Of a stretch of 64,000 nt of DNA, positions 16,573-25,146 are shown in pieces. A program made the position numbers and the translations under genes. The DNA is taken from NCBI GenBank assembly GCA_022041995.1, contig CP074390.1:1612001-1676000 (forward strand), in the 5' to 3' direction. Each line of letters opens with the position of its first letter. Position 1 is the first letter of the stretch. A model generated the notes under the pieces. That model searched no databases. It saw nothing but the letters and a program-made list of their open reading frames with translations, and was not told the origin of the DNA. Origin of the DNA: Cupriavidus necator. GTDB taxonomy: Bacteria; Pseudomonadota; Gammaproteobacteria; Burkholderiales; Burkholderiaceae.

Positions 16573-17649
16573 ATGGCAGCCATTACGTTCTCCAGTGCGG
16601 GCGCAACGGGGCACTCCGCGTACCACGCTGCCACCGCGGTACCGCCGTCCTTCAAGGCATTCCGGATCTGTCGCGGCGAGCGCGTCCGGGCCGGCATCGC
16701 CAACGTGTCGCTGGACGAGCTCACGCCTGGTGAAGTCGTCTTGCGTTCCGCCTACGCCGGCCTCAACTACAAGGATGCGCTGGCCACCACCGACCATGGC
16801 AACGTGATCCGCCATTTTCCCCGTGTCGGCGGCAGCGATGTCACCGGCGTGGTGGTCGACTCCACCGATCCCCGCTTTCGCCCAGGCGATGCCGTCATGG
16901 CGTACGCCGGCGGGCTTGGCGTTGACGAAGATGGCGGCTTCTCCGAGTACGTGCGGCTGCGCGCCGCACGCGTGATGCCAGTTCCGGACGGGCTGGATTT
17001 GCTGGAGGCCGCCACGCTTGGGGTGGCCGGCTTTACCGCAGCGCTCGCGGTGCACCTGCTGCAGGAGAGCGGCATGAGACCAGAAGCCGGCAGCGTCCTT
17101 GTGAATGGCGCCACCGGCGGCGTGGGGAGCATGGCCGTGGATATGCTCAGCAGGCTCGGCTATCGCGTGTCGGCCATGTCCGGCAAGGTGGATCATGACG
17201 ACATGCTGCGGCGCCTCGGAGCCGCGGAAGTCATCCGCAGCGGCAGCATCGAAGACTGCGCAAAGCCGCTGGAACGCGCCCGCTGGAGCGGAGCGATCGA
17301 TAGCGTGGGCGGCACGCAGCTCGCCTGGCTCACGCGCACGGTACAGCCACGCGGGGTGATTGCCAGCGTAGGCAACGCGGGTGGAAACGAGCTGGTCACG
17401 TCGGTGCTGCCATTCATCCTGCGCGGCATCCGGCTGATTGGCGTCAACGTCAGCTTCTATGGCGACCTGGAAGCCACGCTCTGGCAGCGCCTTGCCACGG
17501 ACCTGAAGCCTGCGCATCTGGGCGAGAGCGCGGAGATCGTCGCGCTTGACCAGTTGCCAGACCGCATCGGGCGGATGCTGGCAGGACTGGCGACAGGGCG
17601 TACGGTCGTTGGCTTCCAGCGGCCTCACGGCATCGCATTCACTGATTAA
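16573..17649 (+). CDS. YhdH/AcuI-type MDR oxidoreductase (acrylyl-CoA reductase-like)
   Basis: 358 residues from the ATG at 16573, which nearly abuts the racemase stop. A GroES-like N-terminal domain (ELTPGEVVLRSAYAGLNYKDAL) and a NADPH Rossmann domain (VLVNGATGGVGSMAVDMLSRLGY) define the zinc-independent medium-chain reductase group of YhdH and AcuI. The N-terminus carries about 25 extra residues compared with YhdH. AcuI reduces acrylyl-CoA to propionyl-CoA; here it could reduce a 2-enoyl-CoA intermediate formed by the racemase/hydratase set. The family is firm, the substrate inferred. Confidence 0.85.
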   Translation: MAAITFSSAGATGHSAYHAATAVPPSFKAFRICRGERVRAGIANVSLDELTPGEVVLRSAYAGLNYKDALATTDHGNVIRHFPRVGGSDVTGVVVDSTDPRFRPGDAVMAYAGGLGVDEDGGFSEYVRLRAARVMPVPDGLDLLEAATLGVAGFTAALAVHLLQESGMRPEAGSVLVNGATGGVGSMAVDMLSRLGYRVSAMSGKVDHDDMLRRLGAAEVIRSGSIEDCAKPLERARWSGAIDSVGGTQLAWLTRTVQPRGVIASVGNAGGNELVTSVLPFILRGIRLIGVNVSFYGDLEATLWQRLATDLKPAHLGESAEIVALDQLPDRIGRMLAGLATGRTVVGFQRPHGIAFTD

Positions 17650-17667
17650 CCTCAATCCGGGAACACC

Positions 17668-18438
17668 ATGTTTGTGAACGTAGAGTACCAAGACGGCTTC
17701 GCAGTGTTGACGTTGAACCGGCCGGACGCGCTGAACGCGCTCAGCTTTGCCGTGCTGGCCCAACTGGACAGCGTGCTGGACGATATCGAGCATTCGGACG
17801 CACGCGGCCTTATCGTGGTGGGCGCCGGCAACAAGGCGTTCTGCGCCGGCGCCGACATCAGGGAGCTGAACGGGCGCACGCTGGCCGCACAGAAGCAGGA
17901 CACGCTGCGCGGGCAGGCAACGATCTCCCGACTGGCGCGGCTGAAGATGCCTTCCGTTGCCGTTGTCCAGGGCTATGCCTTCGGCGGCGGCCTGGAGATT
18001 GCGCTGGCCTGTACCTTCCGCATTGCCACAGCGACCGCGAAGATGGGGTTGCCGGAGATAAAGCTCGGGTTGATCCCCGGCTATGGCGGTACGCAGCGGC
18101 TACCTCGCCTGATTGGCGAGGCAAGGGCGCTCGAGCTGATGCTGTCGGGCGGCGTCCTGGATGCCAGCGAAGCGCTGGCTGCGGGCCTCGTGAGCCGCGT
18201 GATCGACCATGGCGACCTCGTTGGCGCCGGACGTGAGTTCCTGCTCCCGCTTACACAGTACAGCCTGACCGCGTCCCGCCTGATTCTGGAGTCCGTTGCA
18301 CGCGGGACGTCGGCAAGCCTGGAAGACGGGCTGCGCATCGAGGCAGACCTGATCACGCTGGCATTTCAGAGTGCAGATGCCAACGAGGGCATGCAAGCGT
18401 TCATCGAGAAGCGCAAGGCCGATTTCAAGGACAGATAG
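17668..18438 (+). CDS. Enoyl-CoA hydratase (crotonase family)
   Basis: 256 residues, 18 bp after the reductase. The crotonase motifs are clear: AGNKAFCAGADIREL near residue 55, QGYAFGGGLEIALAC near 100, and LPEIKLGLIPGYGGTQRLPR near 128. Both Glu positions used in catalysis (GGLEIAL region and the PE of LPEIK) appear conserved, consistent with hydratase activity. It resembles short-chain hydratases and BadK. It could hydrate cyclohex-1-enecarboxyl-CoA or a later open-chain enoyl-CoA. Confidence 0.88.
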   Translation: MFVNVEYQDGFAVLTLNRPDALNALSFAVLAQLDSVLDDIEHSDARGLIVVGAGNKAFCAGADIRELNGRTLAAQKQDTLRGQATISRLARLKMPSVAVVQGYAFGGGLEIALACTFRIATATAKMGLPEIKLGLIPGYGGTQRLPRLIGEARALELMLSGGVLDASEALAAGLVSRVIDHGDLVGAGREFLLPLTQYSLTASRLILESVARGTSASLEDGLRIEADLITLAFQSADANEGMQAFIEKRKADFKDR

Positions 18439-18501
18439 TCCAATCCGCGGGGCTGGGTGCCGCCTCTGCGGCCCTTCCCGGCTCAAATCAGGGAGACAAC
18501 C

Positions 18502-19479
18502 TTGAGCATTGATATCCAACGCAGGAAGCTTCTCGGCGCCGCTGCCGCGTATGCGACCGTGCTGGCGGCCGGCAGCCGCGCGCATGCATCAGGCTTTCCG
18601 ACACGTCCGGTGACACTTGTCGTGCCGTATGCAGCTGGGGGTGCGACAGACGCCCTGCTGCGCGCCATGCAGCCCTCGCTTGGCAAGACCCTGGGACAGG
18701 CCGTCATTGAGAACAAGCCGGGTGCATCGGGCCTGCTCGGCGCTAACCAGTTGATGAAGGCGGCACCGGATGGCTATGTCCTGAGCATTATCCCGGAGGC
18801 TGCATTTCGCGTCCCCCAGATGCAGAAGACCGCCTTCGACCCGCTCAGGGACTTCACTTACATCATCCACCTGGCTGGCTATGGGTTCGGCATGGCGGTG
18901 CGCGCGGATGCGCCATGGAAGACGTGGAATGAACTGGTTGCCGATGCCAGGAAGCATCCCGGGAAGATCAGCTTCGGTTCGGCCGGCCTCAACAGCACCA
19001 TGCATTTCACCATGGAAGAAATCATGGACAAGGCCGGCATTGAGCTGACTCACATTCCCTACAAGGGTGAGGCCGATCTGGTGAATGCCCTTCTCGGGGG
19101 GCATGTGGACATCGGCATCGCCAGCGGCCCGCTGACCCCGCATACCACATCGGGACGTGCGCGCGTGTTGCTGATGTGGACGGCGAACCGCACCAGGCGG
19201 TATCCGGACATTCCGACGCTGCGCGAGGTGGGATACGACATGGTTTCCATGGCGCCATTCGGGCTGGTCGGACCCAAAGGCATGAATCCTGCCACGGTGC
19301 AGCGACTGCATGATGCTTTCAAAAAGGCTCTGGACGAGCCCGAAGGGCGGGCAGCGCTGGAGCGGCTCGAGCTGGAGAATGCCTACCTGAACAGCACTGC
19401 CTACGCGGCATACGCCCAGGAGCAGTTTGAACGTCAACGGAAACTGATCAGGCGCCTGAATCTGCGCGCCGCGAACTGA
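18502..19479 (+). CDS. Bug-family (TctC-like) solute-binding protein, possible Tat substrate
   Basis: About 325 residues from TTG 18502, preceded by GGGAGACAAC. An in-frame start further upstream (18457) lacks such a site. The N-terminus QRRKLLGAAAAYATVLAAG followed by AHAS is a signal peptide with a twin-arginine pair. The mature part starts GFPTRPVTLVVPYAAGGATDAL, then has ISFGSAGLNSTMHF and IPYKGEADLVNALLGGHV, all Bug hallmarks. It is the second orphan receptor of this cluster. Its ligand is probably another carboxylate of the same pathway. Confidence 0.88.
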   Translation: MSIDIQRRKLLGAAAAYATVLAAGSRAHASGFPTRPVTLVVPYAAGGATDALLRAMQPSLGKTLGQAVIENKPGASGLLGANQLMKAAPDGYVLSIIPEAAFRVPQMQKTAFDPLRDFTYIIHLAGYGFGMAVRADAPWKTWNELVADARKHPGKISFGSAGLNSTMHFTMEEIMDKAGIELTHIPYKGEADLVNALLGGHVDIGIASGPLTPHTTSGRARVLLMWTANRTRRYPDIPTLREVGYDMVSMAPFGLVGPKGMNPATVQRLHDAFKKALDEPEGRAALERLELENAYLNSTAYAAYAQEQFERQRKLIRRLNLRAAN

Positions 19480-19495
19480 AGTCGGGATGGAGACC

Positions 19496-20472
19496 ATGAA
19501 AACACGTGTCACGGAAAAGCTGGGCATCAAGTACCCCATTCTCCAGGGCGGCATGCAATGGGTAGGCAGGGCGGAGCTGGCATCGGCCGTTTCCAATGCC
19601 GGCGGCCTGGGGATCCTGACCGCGCTGACGCAACCGACCCCGGATGATCTCGCGCGGGAGATTGCGCGGACCCGGACCATGACGGACCGGCCATTTGGCG
19701 TCAACCTGACCATCCTGCCAACGATCGAGCCTCCGCCCTACGCGGATTACCTCCAGGCGATCCTCGATGCCGGGATCAAGGTTGTCGAGACCGCAGGCAA
19801 TAGTCCCGCGGCGTTCATCGACCGGATGAAGGCGCACGGCATCACGATCGTCCACAAATGCACCGCCGTGCGCCATGCGCTGTCGGCGCAGCGCAATGGT
19901 GTCGACATTGTCAGTATTGACGGCTTCGAATGTGCCGGCCACCCGGGAGAAGACGATATACCCGGCCTGGTCCTGATTCCGCTGGCAGTGCGTGCGCTCG
20001 ACATTCCGGTGATCGCTTCCGGGGAATCGCCGACGGGCGAGGCATGGCCGCCGCGCTGGCGCTCGGGGCGGAGGGGGTGAACATGGGGACCCGTTTCCTG
20101 GCGACGCACGAGTCGCCAGTGCATATAAATATCAAGCAGGCGCTGGTGAAAGCTACCGAGCGCGACACGCGGCTGATGTTCCGGACCATGCGTAACACCT
20201 CACGCGTGCTGCGCAATGCCATATCGGAGGAAGTGGTTGCAATGGAGCGCCAACCCGGCGGGTGTGAGTTCTCCGAAATCCGGCACCTGGTGGCGGGCGC
20301 TCGCGGGCGTGCGGCACTGGCCAGCGGCGATGTCGACGCAGGCGCCGTATCGGCGGGATTGGTGGTCGGTCTGATTGACGATATTCCGAGCTGCGCGGAT
20401 CTGATTCAGGGCATGGTCGAAGAGTGCCGCGCCAACTTGAAGCGGGCGAGTTCCTGTTTCGCCGAGGCATAG
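19496..20472 (+). CDS. Nitronate monooxygenase / 2-nitropropane dioxygenase family (frame disrupted)
   Basis: The first part (KLGIKYPILQGGMQWVGRAE...DIPVIASG) and the second part (GIADGRGMAAALALG...) are in different frames. The break is at GGGG, 20021-20024; one more G restores SGGIADGRGMAAAL and a protein of about 325 residues. The start is ATG 19496 with GGAG just before; ATG 19487 is also in frame. The fold is an FMN TIM barrel with AGHPGEDD and the phosphate loop MGTRF. Family members oxidise alkyl nitronates, though many act as FMN reductases or on other substrates. It lies between a Bug receptor and a ligase in a CoA-thioester cluster. Confidence 0.8.
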
Positions 20473-20482
20473 GGTGGAAATC

Positions 20483-22006
20483 ATGCAAGCCACAAGCATT
20501 CACGAGCTGTTTGATCTGCGCCTGCAATCCGGGCCTGACCGGGTCTTTCTGCATACGCTGGGCGGCGCCCTGACGTTTGCGGACCTGGGCCCCTGGGTCG
20601 ATCAACTGGAGCTCGAACTGCGGACGCTGGAGGTCCGGCCCGGAGACCGGGTGTTCGCGGTGGCCGAGAATTGTCCGGAGCATGTGGCGCTGATCCTGGC
20701 TTGCAGCCGGGTGAATGCATGGGCTTGCAGCATCAATGCGCGGATGGCTGCGGGGGAGGTCGATACTTTCGCCCGCAAGGCAGATGCACGCGTCGCATAC
20801 TTTACCGTTGGAATATCCAGCGATGCGGCAACGCATGGGCGCAGACACGGCTGTCAGCCGTCGGTTCTGCCAGGGCTGTCGCGAAGCCCTGTGCGCCTGG
20901 ATGCGCAATCCGAGCCGTCACCACTGGCGGAGCAGGTCGCTGCAATCATCTTCACATCCGGCACGACCGGCGCGCCAAAAGGTGTTCCGGTCACTCACAA
21001 GGGCCTTCTTCACTATGCGAAGGCGGCGACGGAGTGTCGCCACATGACGCCGGCGGATCGTTCCCATGCCTATCTTCCGATGACGCATATCTTCGGGCTG
21101 GGGGCCATGCTGATGGCGTCGCTCTACGCAGGAAGCAGTCTGGTCATGCGCAGCCGGTTCGATCCGGCGGATGTGTTCGATGCTCTGGCACATCATGGCA
21201 TTTCCATCCTGCAGGGGCCGCCGGCGATGTTCAGTCGGTTGATGTCGTGGCTCGACGAGCAGGGACTCCGGCATCCCGCCTGCCCAGACCTGCGGTACGT
21301 GTACTCCGGTGCCGCGCCGCTGGACTTGACGCTGAAGCGCGTCATCGAGGCTCGGCTTGGCCAGCCCGTCTATCACGGGTATGGCATGTCGGAGTATGCC
21401 GGCGGGGCGACCATGGTGCGGTATGGACAGCCTCGCGACGATAGTTCGTCGGGCAATCTGCTTGAGGGCGCGGAATTACGCCTGGTTGGTCCGGATGGAA
21501 ATGATGCCGGGCAAGGGGAGCAAGGTGAGATCTGGCTGCGGGGCGTGGGCTTGATGCCCGGCTACTTCCGCGATGCGCAGGCGACGGCCGAGGTCATGCG
21601 GCCAGGTGGCTGGTATGCCAGCGGTGACATCGGCATGCAGACGCCGGATGGGGCCTTGTTTGTCGTCGGCAGACAAAAGGAAATGATTATCCGTTCCGGA
21701 TTCAATGTCTATCCGGGGGAAATCGAGACGGTAATGCTGCGGCATCCTTCTGTTCGCAATGCGGCCGTTATCGGGCACAGGCAGCCTGATGGCAATGAAG
21801 AAATTCTGGCCTTTGTTGAAACTATGGGGAACCTGCCGCTCGACAATCAATCTCTGGCACTCCATTTGAGAAGCCACCTCGCACCCTACAAGCGTCCGGG
21901 ACGCATTATGAAAGTGGATGCCTTGCCCATGACATCAAGCGGGAAAGTACTGAAGCGCGCTTTGCTGGAAATGCTGGTCGATACATCGCATGAACGTCCG
22001 ACGTGA
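20483..22006 (+). CDS. AMP-forming acyl-CoA synthetase
   Basis: 507 residues from ATG 20483, with AGGGTGG upstream. The ANL superfamily motifs are present: phosphate loop IIFTSGTTGAPKGVPVTH near residue 153, the adenine-binding YGMSEYAGG, the hinge region ASGDIGMQTPDG, and the C-terminal Lys in TSSGKVLKRAL. It activates a carboxylic acid to an acyl-CoA via an acyl-adenylate. It is the last gene of the plus-strand cluster, and alongside the CoA transferase at 9919 it gives a second route for substrate activation. Substrate specificity is not readable. Confidence 0.9.
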   Translation: MQATSIHELFDLRLQSGPDRVFLHTLGGALTFADLGPWVDQLELELRTLEVRPGDRVFAVAENCPEHVALILACSRVNAWACSINARMAAGEVDTFARKADARVAYFTVGISSDAATHGRRHGCQPSVLPGLSRSPVRLDAQSEPSPLAEQVAAIIFTSGTTGAPKGVPVTHKGLLHYAKAATECRHMTPADRSHAYLPMTHIFGLGAMLMASLYAGSSLVMRSRFDPADVFDALAHHGISILQGPPAMFSRLMSWLDEQGLRHPACPDLRYVYSGAAPLDLTLKRVIEARLGQPVYHGYGMSEYAGGATMVRYGQPRDDSSSGNLLEGAELRLVGPDGNDAGQGEQGEIWLRGVGLMPGYFRDAQATAEVMRPGGWYASGDIGMQTPDGALFVVGRQKEMIIRSGFNVYPGEIETVMLRHPSVRNAAVIGHRQPDGNEEILAFVETMGNLPLDNQSLALHLRSHLAPYKRPGRIMKVDALPMTSSGKVLKRALLEMLVDTSHERPT

Positions 22007-22059
22007 CAGGGAATGCGCTCGCTCTGGTGTGCAGATGAGGACAACTGAGCCTGCGCGAA

Positions 22060-22088
22060 TGGCTTCGCCCGGAATCCTGGCGAAGCCA
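22060..22088. terminator. GC-rich 10-bp stem, possible terminator
   Basis: TGGCTTCGCC (22060-22069) and GGCGAAGCCA (22079-22088) are perfectly complementary with a 9-base loop. It lies between the convergent ligase and receiver-like genes, so it could end transcription from both sides. No T-run follows, so it is not a standard intrinsic terminator. Confidence 0.4.
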
Positions 22089-22197
22089 CCTTACGCGACT
22101 CGGGCCCTTGGCTGTTGATGCGCTTTGCGCCTCGCGTTCGAAGCTACGGCTCTATAAGTGTGCGGCGGTTGCCGGTATCCGGAGCCGCGTGAACGAC

Positions 22198-22692
22198 TTA
22201 CGCGAGCACGTGGAACGGGCGTTGGAACGCTACCGACCCGGCGTCTTGCCCTGGCGGGGCTTCCGCACAGGGCGGAAGGTCCAGCAGCGCGCGCACGTCC
22301 CGTTCGATCGTTGCGAGCGAAGCGGACCGGGACAGGGAGCGGGCAAACCGGCTGTCGAGGCCTGGCGGCAGACGCGACCACATATTGTCCGATACCAGCA
22401 GCAGGCGCCTGGGCTTTAGCACCAGGCTGGCCTGGCGCAGCAGGTGCCAGCCGTCGGCAAGATCCGGCGGCATGCCGAACACGAGCAATGCCGGAACCGG
22501 CAGGCGCACGTTGCGTGCCGCCAGGGCGTCCGTTTCCATGAGTTCCACCCGGCCAATGCCCGGCATTTCTCCGAGCAGGTGCATGACTCCGTGCCGGTAC
22601 ACCGGCATGTCGTCGATCACCACGGCATGTGCCTCGCGGCTGCGCCCCAGGACTGGCTCCCAGGCGGCCGCTCCACGGTTCGTCCAGCTCAT
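22198..22692 (-). CDS. Degenerate response-regulator receiver-like protein
   Basis: 164 residues from ATG 22692 with GGAGGAGACAAGG directly upstream. The N-terminal half has the start of a NarL-type receiver: AVVIDDMPVYRHGVMHLLGEMPG. The phosphoacceptor strand reads ALLVFGMPPDLADGWHLL, with no Asp where the acceptor is expected, and the switch Lys position reads LSRSASL. No C-terminal HTH follows. It is therefore probably a pseudo-receiver or a protein-interaction module rather than a phosphorylated regulator. The strong ribosome site suggests it is translated. No partner kinase is nearby. Confidence 0.65.
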   Translation of the reverse strand: MSWTNRGAAAWEPVLGRSREAHAVVIDDMPVYRHGVMHLLGEMPGIGRVELMETDALAARNVRLPVPALLVFGMPPDLADGWHLLRQASLVLKPRRLLLVSDNMWSRLPPGLDSRFARSLSRSASLATIERDVRALLDLPPCAEAPPGQDAGSVAFQRPFHVLA

Positions 22693-22888
22693 CCTTGTCT
22701 CCTCCGGTTTGCCGGCGTTGGCTTCGTGGCCTGCGCCTTGCACCAGAACCAGCAAGGGCAATGCCAGCTCTGGCAAGGCAGCCTCGTGCCATCGCGCGCA
22801 AGCGCGGGAGGCAGGCCTGCTGCGGGTTTCCGGGAGGTTGAAGCAGACCTGCCGGCCTGTGCGGACGGCTGGCAGCCGCGGGGAGGTG

Positions 22889-22903
22889 TTACGTGTAACG
22901 TAA
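22889..22903. promoter_or_regulatory. Inverted repeat TTACG-N5-CGTAA
   Basis: TTACG TGTAA CGTAA lies in the 363-bp region between the divergent receiver-like and PPC-domain genes, followed by AACGTGTT. It could be an operator for a TetR- or similar-type regulator. Nothing else recognisable was seen in 22693-23055. Confidence 0.3.
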
Positions 22904-23055
22904 CGTGTTCCGCGACCGACCCAGGCCGGAGGCTGGAGACTGCCGAAACCTTGTGCCGCGCAGAGCAAGACGCCAATGTGCGAAAGCTGGTGCTCAATTG
23001 CGATCGGTTTCAATTCGCCTTAACCTGTCACGGAGCCCCAACCTGGAACCGCGCG

Positions 23056-23463
23056 ATGCAAGCACATCCCTTACGCCTCTCTCCCGGCGACGATCTGCGT
23101 GTCGCACTCGAAGACGTGCTGAGTCAGCTCAAGCTGCATGCGGCCTTCGTCATCCAGGGCATCGGGAGCCTTAGCGTTGCCCAATTGCGATTTGCCGGGG
23201 CCGAAGACCCTACCGAACTGCGTGACAATCTGGAAATCCTGACCCTGGCCGGATCCCTGTCATCGGATGGAGCGCACCTGCACATGTCGATTGCGGACTC
23301 GCGTGGTCGAGTGTTCGGTGGTCATGTGGCACGCGGTTGCACGGTCCGTACAACCGCGGAGATATTGCTGGCGCTGCTTCCCGAACATCGTTTCACCCGG
23401 GAGTACGACCTGAGCTCAGGGTTCATGGAACTGGTGGTACGGAATGAACCGCCCCTGGTGTAG
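23056..23463 (+). CDS. PPC/DUF296 domain protein
   Basis: 135 residues consisting of one PPC (plants and prokaryotes conserved) domain: LRLSPGDDLRVALEDVL, AAFVIQGIGSLSVAQLRFAG, then LTLAGSLSSDGAHLHMSIADSRGRVFGGHV. In plants this domain accompanies AT-hook DNA binding; bacterial single-domain members are trimeric proteins of poorly known function. The conserved His-containing HLH segment is present. The start at 23056 was chosen because it matches the family N-terminus; no strong ribosome site is visible. It is monocistronic. Confidence 0.8.
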   Translation: MQAHPLRLSPGDDLRVALEDVLSQLKLHAAFVIQGIGSLSVAQLRFAGAEDPTELRDNLEILTLAGSLSSDGAHLHMSIADSRGRVFGGHVARGCTVRTTAEILLALLPEHRFTREYDLSSGFMELVVRNEPPLV

Positions 23464-23562
23464 CCTCGAAACAACACCCGTGCAGCGTGGATGGGTGAGG
23501 TCTTTCGGACCCATTTCGGCCATTGGGTGCAAGTGTCCGGGCGATCGCCTTACGCATGAAGC

Positions 23563-24081
23563 CTATGCCCTGGCACACTTGATGACCGTATCGAGCGTGC
23601 GAGTGGTGATGTCCTTCCCGAACGAGCGTTCGAGCAGGCTCATGAACACCGGGCCTTTCTTCGGGGCGGGCACGTAGGCGCTGAAGACTTCCGTGGCATT
23701 GGCCTTGACAATGCTTGCGCCGTCGCGCTCTATGGGCAGCTTCACGTCTGGCGACACTGGGCGGCGGAGAAAGGTGACAACCCGCTTGGCCGAAGGCGCA
23801 AGGCTGAACTCGGCGAAGGGGTCCGAGTCGATGAGGTTCTGGAGATAGCGGGCCGGCCGGACGAAGGTGTCGAAGCTGTGGCCCAGTTCAGACTGCATCG
23901 CCTTCTCGGCGCGTCGCTCCAGGCTGGCCAGTGACGACGATGGCGCGTTGAACACGACATTGCCGCTGGAGAGCAAGGTTTTCACTTCGGAGAAGCCCGC
24001 GGCCTCGAAGCAGCGCTTGAGTTCGGGCATTCGGGCGTTCATCGGGCTGACGCCGCGAAGAAAGGCTACGTATCGGGACAT
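23563..24081 (-). CDS. DUF1697 family protein
   Basis: 172 residues with the N-terminal signature MSRYVAFLRGVSP...MPELKRCFEAAGFSEVKTLLSSGNVVF, cut here to YVAFLRGV and TLLSSGNVVF. DUF1697 proteins are small alpha/beta proteins of unknown activity found widely in bacteria. The length is typical and no lesion is visible. It is monocistronic and unrelated to its neighbours as far as can be seen. Confidence 0.85.
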   Translation of the reverse strand: MSRYVAFLRGVSPMNARMPELKRCFEAAGFSEVKTLLSSGNVVFNAPSSSLASLERRAEKAMQSELGHSFDTFVRPARYLQNLIDSDPFAEFSLAPSAKRVVTFLRRPVSPDVKLPIERDGASIVKANATEVFSAYVPAPKKGPVFMSLLERSFGKDITTRTLDTVIKCARA

Positions 24082-24222
24082 GGCTATCTCGTAATCGCTG
24101 GCGAGCCGCTACACAGCTTGCGGTCAACGGTACATGCAGGGATACGGTAATGGCTGTCAATAATACCAATTATTATGCAAATCCCGATGTCCATATAAAC
24201 CTCAAGTAGAGGAATAAGGAAA

Positions 24223-24741
24223 GTGACAAAAAGCAAGATTTTCCCCGCAGAAGGTGGTTGTGCTTGCCAAGCCGTCCGATATCGCATTGAAACAGCGCCT
24301 CTGTTTGTGCACTGCTGCCACTGCCGCTGGTGCCAGAGAGAGACCGGGGCATCATTTGCCCTCAATGCAATGATTGAAGCCGACCGGGTCTCGCTCTTGT
24401 CTGGAGAGCCGGAGGTTGTCGACACCCCATCGGCAAGTGGCCAGGGGCAAGAGATTGCCAGATGTCCCAAGTGCCATGTGGCTGTGTGGAGCAGCTATGC
24501 AGGTTCGGGGCCGATACTGCGCTTTATGCGTGTTGGTACTCTAGACAATCCAGACTTGCTCCCCCCAGATATTCATATCTACACATCATCGAAGCAACCT
24601 TGGGTCATCATCCCAGATACCGTGCCATCTGTTGCGGAGTACTACGATCGTGAGCGGTACTGGTCAGCGGAGAGTCTGGAGCGGCGTCTGGCGATACTCC
24701 CAAAGATTGAGGCTTATCAAGCCGAGCGTCATCGGGCGTGA
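24223..24741 (+). CDS. GFA/CENP-V domain protein (glutathione-dependent formaldehyde-activating enzyme family)
   Basis: 172 residues from GTG 24223, preceded by AATAAGGAAA. It carries the zinc-binding Cys pattern of the family: GGCACQAVRY, then HCCHCRWCQRETGASF, and later ARCPKC. Gfa catalyses or accelerates S-hydroxymethylglutathione formation, but most family members have unproven activity. The upstream stretch 24082-24222 is visibly AT-richer than the surroundings, so this gene may be a recent arrival. Confidence 0.85.
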   Translation: MTKSKIFPAEGGCACQAVRYRIETAPLFVHCCHCRWCQRETGASFALNAMIEADRVSLLSGEPEVVDTPSASGQGQEIARCPKCHVAVWSSYAGSGPILRFMRVGTLDNPDLLPPDIHIYTSSKQPWVIIPDTVPSVAEYYDRERYWSAESLERRLAILPKIEAYQAERHRA

Positions 24742-24843
24742 GCTTGCTTCACCAAGGGTTCGATCCGCCTATATTGGTGGCATCACGAGCGACGATCAGA
24801 TGGTGGAAGGACGCAGCCAGTCGACGGTACAGTCGGCATGGGC

Positions 24844-25137
24844 TTAATGCATTGTCATCGGGTCTTCGCGCAGGCGTCCCAGTGCTTCGATGCCATTGAT
24901 GTCCGGCAGATGGATATCCATCACGATCGCATCGGGCAGGGGAGTGCGCGCGAGCTCGACTCCGAGAGTCCCGGTGGCCGCGGACAACAAATGCACGTCT
25001 GCCCGGCGGGCGAGGAGTTGCTCCATGAGCTTAAGGTTGGCAGGGTTGTCTTCCACATACAGCAAGGTGTGCATCGTGGACGGGGCTTCGATTGGCGACC
25101 GGACAGGTGCGGCGGCCTCCGCGCTCTCGCCAGCCAT
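24844..25137 (-). pseudogene. Truncated response-regulator receiver domain (remnant)
   Basis: The 97-residue frame contains TLLYVEDNPANLKLMEQLLA, with acidic pocket Glu-Asp, and the phosphoacceptor Asp in DAIVMDIHLPDINGIEAL. It ends at LREDPMTMH, before the Lys-bearing strand of a normal 120-residue receiver. The sequence is that of receivers at the C-terminus of hybrid sensor kinases. The kinase part is not present upstream, where an oxidoreductase gene ends at 25147. It is most likely a deletion remnant, although a short protein could still be made. Confidence 0.6.
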
Positions 25138-25146
25138 GATGGCCTG

